Both the position numbers and the translations under genes were made by a program. The notes under the pieces are model-generated. The model made no database searches, was not told the origin of the DNA, and was given only the letters and a program-made list of their open reading frames with translations. From Macrophomina tecta (taxonomy: Eukaryota > Ascomycota > Dothideomycetes > Botryosphaeriales > Botryosphaeriaceae): DNA of 64,000 bases. Below are positions 11,405-22,592 of this stretch, piece after piece (within the stretch, counting starts at the first letter, position 1; the number at the start of each line of letters is the position of its first letter). Location of the stretch: contig JAKSGN010000037.1 of assembly GCA_024180945.1 (NCBI GenBank), positions 997,501-1,061,500 on the forward strand. The letters run 5' to 3'.

Positions 11405-13360
11405 TCACTCGACGACAATTTCGACGCCGGATTGCGACGAAAGCTCGTCGCTGCCGCGTCCATGATGACCATTCTGTCTTCCGCGCGAGAAACCGGAGCC
11501 GCGCTCGGGGATGGGGCCGCGAGGCTGACGGGTGGGGAGACCCTGGCCTCGCTCACGGCTCTGCTCACCGTCGTAGTTGTTGCTGAACGACCTGTGGCCG
11601 CCAATCGGGCCGGGGTTCCTGTCTGACTCCCAGGAAACCATGCCACGGAGGCCACGAGGGCTACCGCCCTGTCCGAAGCCGCCACCCAAGCTCATACTGC
11701 TCAGTCCGTTAACGAGCAGGCTGTCGTCCCGGTTGGCCATGGAGGTCGCAGTCGGCGTGAGGCTCGGATTGGTCGTGGAGGTGCCGTAGTCCTGGTACCT
11801 ATTAATATTCCCACCGAGCGTTGCGGGAAAGCTTGCAGTTGAAGGTACCGGTGATGGCGTGTATGAGCGCAGATCAGCGTATGATTTGGCAGCTCTGAGG
11901 TTCGGGGCGGCAGTCAAGCCACCGCCTGGCGAATCAGGGAAGCCGAGCAGGCCAGATGATTGGCGGCCGAGGGTACCTCCGTAGAAGCCCTCGCGGACGT
12001 CGCTGAAATCGGTCGTAGCAGCACGGTTAAGGCCGCGCCTTTGCGCATCGAGCGGGTGGCTTGTTGGGGCCATCTGTGGCATTGGCGGACTTGTGTCTGG
12101 CGCGGGATACTTGTACACGTGCACCTGTCGCTGATCGCCCATGCCCTTGGAGTTGTGTGACAGGCCCATCTGATGCGCTATGGTGTGGCATACGCGGCGC
12201 TGCGACGGTGTCAGAGTTGAGGGGAAGACCAGGACGTCACGGTTCGGGTCCTCCTTGAACAACAAGAGCTGCGAATAGAATTGCAAGACTTGCGGGTCGT
12301 TCATGTCCACCTCTGCACATGGAGTTAGTCATGACAACAGTGTCTGATTGGGTCACATTACCTGGCTTCCTACCGTTAACTGGAGATGGCGACGTGGCTG
12401 GCGGAACATGAGACGACATGGAGGAAAGCGAGGGCTGGTTTGTCAACTGCGAGGCAGCCATGGGCCTGTGCTGCTCCTCAAGTTGACCTCTGCGTTCCCT
12501 CTTCTCCCTCTCGATTCTCTCCCTCTCCGCCAGCGGAAGCATCTTCTTGTACTCGACACGCAATTTTCTGCCCTGCAGCTCAAAGTGGTTCATCGTCTCA
12601 ATCACGACCGCCGTCTCCTCGGCCGTGGTGAAGTTGGCAAACGCCAAGCCACGGAAGACACCATTGTCGAAATGGTAGTTGAAGGCATAGGGCAGCGGCA
12701 GGCGGAGATCGGTCATCAGCTGCACCAGCTGCTCCTTCTTGACCGCAAAGGGGATGTTCTTAATGACGATGGCGGTGGGGATCAACTCTTCGTCGCCCTC
12801 CTGCGGACCGTAGGGGTCCTGGCGCATCTGCGGCTGGCCCATGCCCTGGCCGAGTCCTTGCGCCATGTTCTGGCCGGAGCCCAGAGAAGCGCCGCCGAGG
12901 CCGGAGAAGGTGTTGAGCGACGGCGGCAGCTGCTGTTGCTGCGACTGATCGAGCCAAGTCTGCAGCATGAGTCAGTACATCGACGCGGCTGTAGGGCTGG
13001 GGTGATACGTACGGCAGGCAGAGCGCTGCGACCGCGGGTCGAGGGCTTCATCCTGGTGGTCGCATTGATGGCGGCCAAGCTGTTGTTCTGGCCAAAGGCG
13101 GTGGCGTTCCAGCCCTGGGCACCGCCCAGCTCGTAGCCACCGTAGCCGGCGTGGATGGTCGCGTTCAGGCGGTCGTTGTAGCGCGAAGCGTCATAGCGGG
13201 CCTGGTGGTCGTCCTGGGTGTAGAGGCCCTGGTTGAGCTGGCCGTAGGCGTCGAACTGGCGCGAGGGCTGACGATGCAGCGTCTGGGGCTGATGGCGCTG
13301 CGAGCCCGGCGAGCGGGACGAGGGATTGTCGTAGTACATGTCGTGCGGGTGGTTGCTCAT
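11405..13360 (-). CDS. PIN4: Pin4/Cip-type RNA-binding protein, RRM plus R3H
   Basis: Three exons on the minus strand (13360-13013, 12959-12362, 12312-11405) encode 617 residues. Introns are 53 nt (GTACGT donor, branch-like TACTGAC) and 49 nt (GTAATG donor). Residues about 178-255 form an RRM: IVIKNIPFAVKKEQL is RNP2-like and GVFRGLAFANF is RNP1-like. This matches the Pin4/Mdt1 (budding yeast) and Cip1/Cip2 (fission yeast) RRM class. Residues about 320-375 form an R3H domain with the R-x3-C-H pattern (RRVCHTIAHQMGLSHNS). The N-terminus is Q/N/Y-rich and the C-terminus Arg/Gly-rich (RGRQNGHHGRG), both expected to be disordered. The family acts on mRNA stability and on cell-cycle or DNA-damage responses; the role here is inferred from homology. 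Joining the exons gives a continuous frame with phases 0 and 1. Confidence 0.88.
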
Positions 13361-15597
13361 TATTCAGGGGTTGTGTGTTGGTCGAGCGGTGAAAAAACGG
13401 GCTGGGAGGTCGTGTCGTCGTGCCGGCGTCGTCAGAGCAAACTCAAAGAGCCGCGTGTTGCATCCGAGGAAACGGCGCGAGGAACGGCCGGTACTGTCGC
13501 TTGGCAGGCTGGACAGTTCAGCGCGGGTATGGGTGCGTCGTGGCGGCGCGGGTCTGGCAGCTGCAGCGCAGAGAAAAGCGCGGAAGGGCGATGCGCGAGG
13601 GGAGCGAGGTTTTGGGCGGGCCCTGGGGACGCTAGCAGCTGAGGCCCGACAGGCACTGGCGCGGCGGCACGGCGCGGGCTGAGGCTACTGGCTCGAAGGC
13701 TGGCGTGTCTCTGGCTCTGCTCTCGCCCTGGCGACGGCGAGCAAGCAGCGAAATTTCAAAGGTGGCTCTTCACGAAAGCAGTATAGCGCGGCGGTGCGCG
13801 GGAGAGCGCGGGCGGGAGGGAAGCGCAGCGGTGGTGCCGTGGAGCGCAGGCAGGCGGGCAGGCAGTAGGAGGAGAGGAGAGAGGAAAGGACGGGCGGCGC
13901 TGGCATCAATAAGAAGAAGACGAGAGAGCCAGAGGTAGTTGCCCCTTTTGCACGGTAATAATCTCAGACCAAGGAGAGGGGCTCCAGCCAAAGCTCCTGT
14001 GCTGTCGGGCCGCTCCTACCGTAGTAAGGGCACGAGAAGAAGGGAACGAGCTCGCCCGAGCCGCAACCCGCCAGCCGTGGCCATCGTCATGGCAAACAGC
14101 CTGCCTGCGATCCGTATGCGCTGCTGCTGCCACGGCGACCGCCCGCCGAACGCGTCGCCCCAGCACATGGCGGCCGCCCAGCATGCAGCCCGCGCCTTGA
14201 TTGACTGATCCATTGCTTGCCTGCCTGCTCCCCAGCCGCGCACTGCCGCCGCCGTCGCCCACCAGCACCAGCACCCAGCCCGCCAGAGCAGCCCGCCCTC
14301 CAGCCCAGTGCCCTCTGCTGCCCAATCGAGGCCGCACCCGCTTCGCTCGACCATGTCGCACAGCATGCTGCAGATCAACCGCTAACCACCTCCGTATCGC
14401 GTCCAATCCCACCGCAAGCTGCTGTGATCACTCGCACCCCAAGCGACCTGGCAAGTCACCACCAAAGGCCACCCGCCCGGTCCCCCGGCGCGAGGCACAG
14501 CAGCGAGCCGGATCCCGACTGGCCCTCCGAACCTGCACCCCCCGGCTGCAGCCCGCAGCGACATCTCATCATGTGACGCCGAGATGGAGGGTGCCTTTGT
14601 TTGCCCATCCCATCTGTGCAACACTCTTGTCGAGTGCGCGCGGGAGAGAGGCAGCATAAGAGCCAGTCAGCACGCCCATGGTCCAGTCCCTCCGTGGCTC
14701 CCGCCGCCAGCCCGCTGCGCAACGGTCCCATGCAACGGTGCTTCCTGTACGCGATGCTAGCGCTGCGGAGGAATGCTTTATTGCTGTTTTTTTAAAAAAA
14801 GCAACGGGCTCTCACCCCCATCACCCATTCCATGATCGAGTCTTGCGATTCGTCAGGGGCAGGGAATGCTGACATCAAGCGCCGCGGCTGCTGCAACTGT
14901 ATCAACTGCGCGGGCATGCAATTTGGGTGGTTCACATTACGCATTTCGTCCGACAGTGGCGTCCTGCGTAGGCCGGCAGAGCTGTCAAGGAGCTGCTGCG
15001 CTTCCCATTCAAAGCGGAGACGCATGTCCGAACGTACAGGAAGACCTGGACCGTGTACTTATTTACCGCTTCCGGAGCAACCTCACATACCCACACCACG
15101 TGTGCACACAACAATGAAGGGAAGCGGAGACTTCATTGCGTACTCACGACATATAAGAGGCTTCCCACCTCACCTACAAGTGAGCTAACAGACTAACCAG
15201 CCGTCTGGTCTCCTAACCCTTATAATTCCTCCACGCCCGAAAGAACAGCCCGAAGTAATTATCGCAAACATAGCGTGCAGCAACGACCGTAAGAAGCCGG
15301 CCTGGGTCAGAGGAGAGCTGGCGTGACCGAAAATCCGTCGACAGACATGTAGGGGAGGCCGGACCGGTTGGACGTGACCTATCGCGCCCCGAGGGTGCGC
15401 GACGGATGTGACACTCTCAGTCGCCCTTGCACGCCGAGCGTTTGCGGTTCATAATCGTGCATGCACCTCCCCCGCCGTCCTGTCATTACGGAACGCCCAT
15501 ATCAATCGCCGGGCCGGGTATTTTATCTTTTTTTGGTTCCACCCTTCCAAGAAAAAAAAAAAAAAAAAAACAAAGCAGGATCATCCAAAACATTCGC
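13361..15597. other. GC-rich 5' flank of PIN4-like gene
   Basis: A 2.2-kb interval upstream of the PIN4-like start and downstream of the H2A.Z stop. It is GC-rich and has many long stop-poor frames on both strands (for example about 13906-14660) that overlap antisense and show no motif. This is expected from base composition and is not evidence of a gene. It probably holds the PIN4 promoter and a long 5' UTR. A T7A7 stretch lies at about 14788-14801. Confidence 0.5.
15552..15570 (+). repeat. 19-base A tract (U-tract in H2A.Z 3' UTR)
   Basis: Nineteen A on the plus strand, starting 28 bases beyond the H2A.Z stop codon. On the transcribed minus strand this is a U19 tract close to the coding end, likely inside the 3' UTR or at the cleavage region. 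Confidence 0.75.
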
Positions 15598-16207
15598 CTA
15601 GACCTCGACGGCCTTCTTGCCCTTCCGCTGCTCGACCTTGAGCAGCAGTGCGCGGTTGATGTGGGGCAGGACACCACCGAAGGCGATGGTGGCGCGGATG
15701 AGTGTGTCGAGTTCCTCGTCGCCGCGGATGGCCAATTGCAAGTGGCGTGGCGTGATGCGCTTAACCTTGAGGTCCTTAGCCGCATTTCCAGCCAGCTCCA
15801 GCACCTCAGCAGTCAAGTATTCCAGGACGGCAGTAAGATAGACGGCGGCTTTGGCTCCGATGCGCGTGCGTTGACGGGTGATGTTGCGGAGATGGCGCTT
15901 TATGCGGCCGCACGGGAACTGTAGGCGACTGTGTTAGCCGTCTTTCTTCCTTCAGCGCACAGAGGTGGGTGGGGGAGAGCTGCTGCGAGGCTCTGCCGTG
16001 ACGTGGCGCGTCAATGACGGTGGGTGTGCATTTGGCCTTACCTGAAGACCGGCCTTCGCCGAGTGCGACTTGGACGTCTTGACGTTGGAATCGCCCTTAC
16101 CACCCGTCTTGCCACCTGTCTTTCCTGTAGGACGCGAAAAATGCACGCGTTAGCCATTTCTCAGCAGCGCGTAAGACTCGAAAATGGTTACCTTTTCCAC
16201 CCGGCAT
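15598..16207 (-). CDS. HTZ1: histone variant H2A.Z
   Basis: Three exons on the minus strand (16207-16192, 16124-16042, 15918-15598) encode 139 residues, the normal H2A.Z length. The first exon is only 16 nt, and the introns are 67 and 123 nt. The N-terminal tail is Gly/Lys-rich (MPGGKGK, then GGKTGGKG). The fold follows as [53 protein letters not shown] and [16 protein letters not shown]2A.Z rather than canonical H2A is shown by the [19 protein letters not shown] region and the absence of an SQE/SQEL tail. H2A.Z is placed by SWR1 at promoter-flanking nucleosomes. Introns in a histone gene fit the replication-independent variant. All splice junctions restore the family sequence exactly. Confidence 0.96.
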
Positions 16208-19200
16208 GATGATGTCTTGTGTCTATTTGCTTGTGTAGATGGGATAAGGCGAAGGGCGCGACCGGGGATCCGAGGCGAAGTTTGATCGAAAAGGTGGCGG
16301 GGTTGGGCGGGCGGTGGTGGATGTCGTGTTATTGCAGAGGGAACCCGCGCGTTTCTTTAGAATCGTGCCCAGGCGTCGAGATCACGCACGTGATGTGGAA
16401 TGTCTGACAGCAACCCTAGGCTGCAGAGCCCGGTGGCGACAGCAGAGGGCGATGACTACACCTTCTATTAGTAAGGTCATTCGGACTGGTTGAAGAGGGA
16501 CCCTTGCATCAATATTGCCCATTTTGGAAGATGTTCCCGTCATCACAGATCACGTGCTGCGAATGCATCCAGTCCAGTCTCTCTTGTACGTAGCGGAGGT
16601 GCGAGTCTACCCCAGCCGTCAGTGTTAAGCGTCTTGGATTGGATGCGAAATTCGCTTAAGTACTATTGAAATGCATGAATTAAGCTTAAGCAAAGCAGCA
16701 GGCCGGTACTTCCAGTCAGAACCTGTACGCCGAGCAGAAATCAGTTAGAGCTGTCAGCCTTCTCGACCACTGTGGAGCTGGGCAGAGCAGACGAGAAGCT
16801 CGCAGTAGTCGACGGGAATGAAATGAAGAAGGTACTGGAGGCGAAATCCACTTACTCGTGATGTGAGGTCTGGCGGAGGCGGAGTGGCCTCAGTCTAGGC
16901 AAGTGCCGCATCACCTCGCAGCGACCCCCTAGAAAGCCGGCAGCTGACTTGAGGAACCGCTGTGGTCTGAGCAAGGCATGGCGAATGGTATGAAAGCGGC
17001 AGTTGGATGCGGTTGAGCTGATAACGCGCTCTACACAGCATCCAGACAGTCTTTGTAGATGTGGTCGGAGGGCAAAATGCCGGCTCTCCGGGGAAACGTC
17101 AGGCCTTCCGCAGCCGGTCAGAAAACGACAATCTATCGCAATCCCGGTCATGATCTCCTCAACTCTATCGCTTCTTCACGCTGCACCCGTTGGAACAGCC
17201 GATCAAGCAACGCAGAGCTGGGTCAGGCCTCGCAAACTCCGCTTGCATCCCAATACTCAACCGAGGTTTCACAGCCTATCACACTTCATCTTTGTTCTAC
17301 AGGTTCTCCGTTCTCCCGCCCTTCCACAATCGAAAGGCTCAAATTGCGTTCTTAAGTGATCTGCATCCCCTCCAAGGTATAGTCCATTGGTATTGGTGAC
17401 AGGCATACCTAAGGTCGGACGCAGCCTATGCAGCAATTCAGACTTTTCTAAGACGATTCAGGAAATTCTGAAATGACTTTATTTCGGCATTACTTTAGGC
17501 CATGCAAAGCAGCGGAGCTGTTTAATATACCGGCTACGTCCAGCCACCCGATACAGGCAATCGCGCATATCTCCGACTTCTGTCGTGCGCTCTTTTCTTC
17601 ATGGAATCTGGACACTTGCTGTCTGGCAACCGAGTTTTGAATGCTACTACGACGTCTTGGGCCAACTGCTTTATCCTAATAGTAACAGCGCTTTCACCAC
17701 ATCCTCCCTCATTCCCATCTTCGAACGTTCAGTAATAGAACCTTCACTTCCGCGTGCCAAGTTCAAACGAGCAGACGCCTTCGCGGGGTTGTGCAATAGC
17801 CAGTTCTTTGTATCTCTACCCTCTTCCATCTCCTCCTGGCTAGCTTAGTTATGCGGAATCCGCTCGGATCAGTGAGCGGCTGAGTTCTCTTCGATGCTTG
17901 ACGCAGCGAGACTTCCTGTGTCCCCTCGGCCGGGTGGATGGGACCATGAGAATTATCACAACCGCCAATAACTTTAACGCTGAGCCGATCCTTTGCTACT
18001 GACGGCGGCGAAGGCGGAGCGCGACGGGTGGCATAGCCGTGGCGGCTTTTAGCTCAAGCTGCAAGGGCAAGCCGGACCCCGCGCCGGGTTCCGCAAACAG
18101 CAGCGCGCGTCGCAGGATCCGGACACGGCGCCGGCTGGAGCAGAGAAGGCTGGCTTCCTGCAAGACAGCTACCGGTGCTGTGTGTTGATTTCAGATGGGG
18201 ATGTGGAACGACGAGAAGCGACAGCGGAAGACGGAGGGGGAGCAGTAGCAACAGGCCGGCTGGCAGGCCCTGCACAAGCCTCGAGCGCCCATTTTTGCCC
18301 GAAGCGGCCTAGGACATGCAGCTGCAGCTGCATCCTCCACGTGTTTTCCGACATGCCGACGTGCATGCCAGAATGCGTCCTGCTCCCCCGGCCGCGCGCC
18401 TGGAGCAAAGACGTCACCGCAGGAAAGCCCCAGGGCCATCGCGACCGTCCGCTGGCCGGCCTCGCAGCGCGGGGAGGGGCCGAAGGGAAGCAGCCGGGGG
18501 CTCGGGAATTTGCTCGCAGGTGGCGCACCTTGGGCTGGTCATGACTCTGCCGCTGTGTTCGTGTTCCAGCGGTTGAGAGGGGAGTGATCGGTTGGCGTGC
18601 ACGATGGCGTTAAAAGCCGCGTCCCCGAAGAGCTGCCAAAGAGCACGGATGGAAGCGCAGTCCGCCGGCCGCCCTGGGCTATGCTGTCGGGCAGCCTTCG
18701 CAAGCGACCCAGAAAGCAGCGTCGAAGAGGCGTCGGCGAGGCATCCCATCCCACCCGTGGCCGAGGCGAACAGCGCATCGCCCCTCTTTCCGTGATGATG
18801 TGCGGCCGCAGGAAAAGGCAGCACAGCGGGCGGTCTGGCATGCGTTATGCCGGTTAGTCAGGGCGCGGCCGCTCTGGGCGACGATTGACCTTCCCCTGAC
18901 TCTCCAGGCCGGCAGCAGGCAGAGCGGACAGGCCCTGCGTCGTGGTGAGCTGACACCGGCGGAAGTGGCATCGCGCTAGACAAATTATCCGCTGGGGTAG
19001 GCCCAGAAGCAGCAAAAACACGTCAATGGGCCGCCAGCAAACCCTCGCGCCGCTCAGGCGTCCGGCGCCGTCTGCCCCCCGACGGTTTGTAAACACACCG
19101 TTGCTGGCGGTCCCCTTTTCCTGCTTTTCTGCTGCCTCCGATCCCATGGCCGCGATGAGCTGTTTGGCTAGGTCCTCTGCCTTGCCTGCTGCGAATTGTG

Positions 19201-19559
19201 GGTCGCCCTTCATCGAGCCGCACCGTCGTTGTGCCGGCCGTCCCCTCCAGCACCTGCCCGTCCATAATTTACTGTCGCAGACATAAAAAAGGCTCCGCGC
19301 CCAAGCCCCTCTCTCCGCTCCCCTCCCGCGCTCTTGCTCTCTTCCCTGCCCGTAAGCCCGGCCGACCAACGTTTCCCCGCCGATCAGTCTCAGACCGCCC
19401 ATCCTCCTGCCTCCGCTCTTTTCTCCGCCCGCCTTGCCGCTGCCTTCTTCCCTCCCTCTGTGCTCGCGCAATCTCTCCGCCGCGAGCCAATTGGTTTTTG
19501 AGGAAGGAGGGAAAGAGAGTCCTGCGCTCTGCACGCATTCGTCGAGCGCCTCGCCGAAA
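16208..19559. other. 3.35-kb divergent intergenic region
   Basis: Contains the promoters of H2A.Z (left, minus) and of the membrane-anchored protein (right, plus). I see no supported gene. The right part (about 18.0-19.5 kb) is GC-rich, with long antisense-overlapping open frames typical of composition. From about 19300 to 19480 the plus strand is strongly pyrimidine-rich (CTCTCTCCGCTCCCCTCC-like), consistent with a fungal promoter and 5' leader. Confidence 0.5.
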
Positions 19560-21145
19560 ATGGTAGGTCCACAACCCCAAAAGAGCAATGCACACTGCAA
19601 GTTTATTTGCTCTCTGCTGACGCATGATTCGTCCTTTCCCACCCCGCGCAGGCCACAAGCAGCATTTCCGTCTACCAGCAGCAGGCAACCAAGCTGCTTT
19701 CGCGGAAGAGCGTCGTGCTCGGAATTCCTCTCGCCGCCGGCTCCATAATCCTATTCCTCCAATGGCGCAAGAGGAAATCGCTGAAGCCGAAGCCCAAGTC
19801 CCAACACAAAAAGCAAGAATCTGAAGAAATCCGGACGACGGCGACCAGCAATGGCAAGGCCACCACCCACTCTTCTTCAAACGGTTCCTTGGGGGAAAAG
19901 ACTGCCGATACCGCTGAAACGGCTCCTGCTTCGGCGCAAAACGGCTCCGCAACGGCGTCTGTAGCAGCAGCGCCTGCTGATTCCATCCCAACACCAGACT
20001 TCTCCGGGGAAGTCCTAACAAAACCTGGGGAGCCCACACCCGCTGCCGCGAGCCCGGCATCCCCGCAAAATCCCTCCGCAACACCAGCCTCGACGGTCAC
20101 CGACTTGTCCGCCACGACGGCGGCTCCGCGGCCAAAACACGTGCAAGAAGATGAAGAAGGTCCGGGGGGGTTGGGCTTCGCCTACGCCAAGCGCCCGCGT
20201 CTCGGCCGCGGCCGGTCCAGCGAGAAGTTCCAGTCATACGAGCCGCTCCGGCGGACATCGGCTGAGAAGAGGGAAGAGCTGGAGAAGCAGAAGATTAAGG
20301 AGGAGGACGACAGAGCCGCCGCCGCCGCCGTAGCTGCCTTCAGCCCGGTGGTGGCAACCGCTCCCTCCGTTGCTGTCGTCCAGACCGAATCCGCGCCCGC
20401 TCTCGCGCCCAAGGAGGAGGAAGTCCTGCCGCCCCAGGCCGCCCCTGAGGCGGCCATCCTCGCCGCCGCCGAAGCGACAGATGCCTTCGCCGTCAAGGTC
20501 AACGGCTGGCACCACGACGACGACGGCCATAAGCTCGCCGACCAGCCCATTCGCGACTCGCGCCGCCCCTCCATCATAGCCACCACTGAGATCCACAGCA
20601 CCAGCGAGCCTGCGCCCGTCGGCCTCTCCCCGCACGGCGCAAGCCCCTTGGGCCAGCCAGACCCGTTCTCGCGCCGCCCCTCGGTCATCACAACCATCAG
20701 CGCCGAGCCGCCCATCGACGAGGAGGAAGAGGAAATCGACTGGGCCCCCGAGTCTCGCCGTGAATCTGCCACCGTCGAAACCACCATCGAGGTCAAGGAC
20801 GGACCCCTCCCCCGCAACGGCGAAGAGGAGCCGCCCGTCTTCGAAACTACCATCTCTGGCCCTATCCCCGTCTCGGCCCAGCCCGCGCCGGACGCCATCG
20901 ATGAGCAAGAGCCCGCGGCCCTCGATGCCCCGCCGTCGCTGGCGAGCAGGGCTGTGGATGCAGGGGTCAGGGATGGAGAGGCATCGATGCGCACGGATAG
21001 CCCGCTGTCGAGCAAGCCGGTGGTTGTGGCCGCTGCGACAGGGTTCCCCGCCCCGCATTCGGCCGTCGTGGAGGAGGTGAGGGAGGTGGTGGAGAGGGCC
21101 CCGTTGGCACACCTGCCGGGCATGGGTATTCCGAATAGCGCGTAG
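19560..21145 (+). CDS. N-terminally membrane-anchored disordered protein, unrecognised
   Basis: Exon 1 is the ATG alone (19560-19562). After an 89-nt intron (GTAGGT donor, CTGAC branch-like, CGCGCAG acceptor), exon 2 (19652-21145) completes 498 residues. After MATSSISVYQQQATKLLSRK comes a single hydrophobic segment at about 22-39 (VVLGIPLAAGSIILFLQW) and then RKRKSLKPKPK. This reads as a signal anchor of an outer-mitochondrial or ER type, with the bulk facing the cytosol by the positive-outside rule. The rest is disordered, rich in Ala, Pro, Glu and Ser, with a conserved-looking basic block LGFAYAKRPRLGRGRSSEKF near residue 160 and a short KREELEKQKIKEEDD helix. I do not recognise the family. 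Starting only at the internal GTG near 19715 would remove half of the anchor, so the spliced start is preferred. Confidence 0.65.
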
Positions 21146-22592
21146 GCGTAAAGTGTGGAAAAGGTTTAAATTGAATAAGGGGTTCCATCGCGCTGCTTTT
21201 TTCTGAGTTCGGATGATAACGACTGTATGGCCTTGTATGCTACTGTAGGGTACATTCACGTCTTCTCTTTTGGAAGAGTAAAAGATAACTGGGTCGGATT
21301 GGGCGGTTGGCGTCGGTTGGTTGATTCGTCGACTGGTTGGAGATGGTGATTGAGGGGAGTACGTGATCTGGTATTCTACGAGATCCGGCTGGTAAATAGG
21401 AGCGCGCTCTGGTGTTGATACGGAGTCTGTGCTCGAATGTGTGAATAGCGTGTGCTGTCATGCTGGAACAGGTAAATGGATTTTGCCGCTGAGGTGAACG
21501 TGTGCTGGCATAGATGAGCAGAGGAGTACAGCCCTCTATAAGTGAGTTTAGAAACATGAAACTATCACAAAAAAGATTTAGGCGGTCACGATTGTAACGG
21601 AACGGCACCTGACGTAGTTCTACATGGATTTGACTATGTATTAATTCGACTAGAAAAGCCTCTTGAATACTTGGCTCGACTGCTAGTCAGATGGCTCTCT
21701 TTGGCCCGATGGTCCTTGGCTTCTACTAAAGTCACTGCCTTTACTGATCTTCGTCTCTGTCCTTCTTTGTTGTTTTCGCTTCTCATGGTCTGTCCAAATT
21801 CCTCCTTCTCCCTGCTTTGCCTAAATTCCCTGCCTTTTCTGTCCTGGATGTCTTGTCCTACCTTTTCTGTCATCCCTTCCCCTCGTCTCCATGTTCCTCC
21901 TGTATATCATGTCTCCATTTTCCTTCTTGTCTCATCATCTCTTTCTTCCCTCAGACACTCATCTTACTTCCTCTTCCCCTCTTTCCCTCCTACTCTTCCT
22001 GAGGGTTCGCAATGCACGCTGATGCAAGGAAGGACCGCCACTGCTAGGTATGTTGCTCCTCATCCGTCTTCCGTTCGTCAGTACGCTGCTCCTCACGCTC
22101 GATTATCCAAGTACATGTTAGCGGACAAGAGACGGACCCAAGCCCTAAGCTTGGTTCTGCAGCGTCGCCTGTGGAGGGAGCATTGTACAATTCACGGCTG
22201 CAGGCAGTGCTTTAATTTTTTTTTTCCTTTTTTTTTTGCGCGTGAAAGCTGTCGTTGGAACGGCCAGAAAAACGCACGTTCCGTGAGAACAGAGACTGCA
22301 AGCCACTGCTCGGCTTAGAGCCCCTCCGAACCTGCCGCATCTGAGCATCCCGCTGCTGTACCGCCGAAGCAGTCGAGGGGCGAAAGAGAGATTGTGAGAA
22401 TGAAAGGACAAGTAGGCTTGTATGGTCGAGGAAGAGAATGCAAACGAATCGCTGGTGAGCTACTCGTGCGTCCTCTGACTTTATTTATAATGCTATCTAG
22501 GCTACTGATGGCTCATTGTTGCGGTTTGGTGCTGGTTGAGTGGCTATGGTCAAGGGTTGCAAATCTATTGGTATTGATGAGTACCATTGGGA

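Noticed and set aside
13906..14660. Overlapping frames of 100-170 codons on both strands
   Set aside because: Same GC-driven stop depletion; no domain, splice signal or sensible N-terminus.
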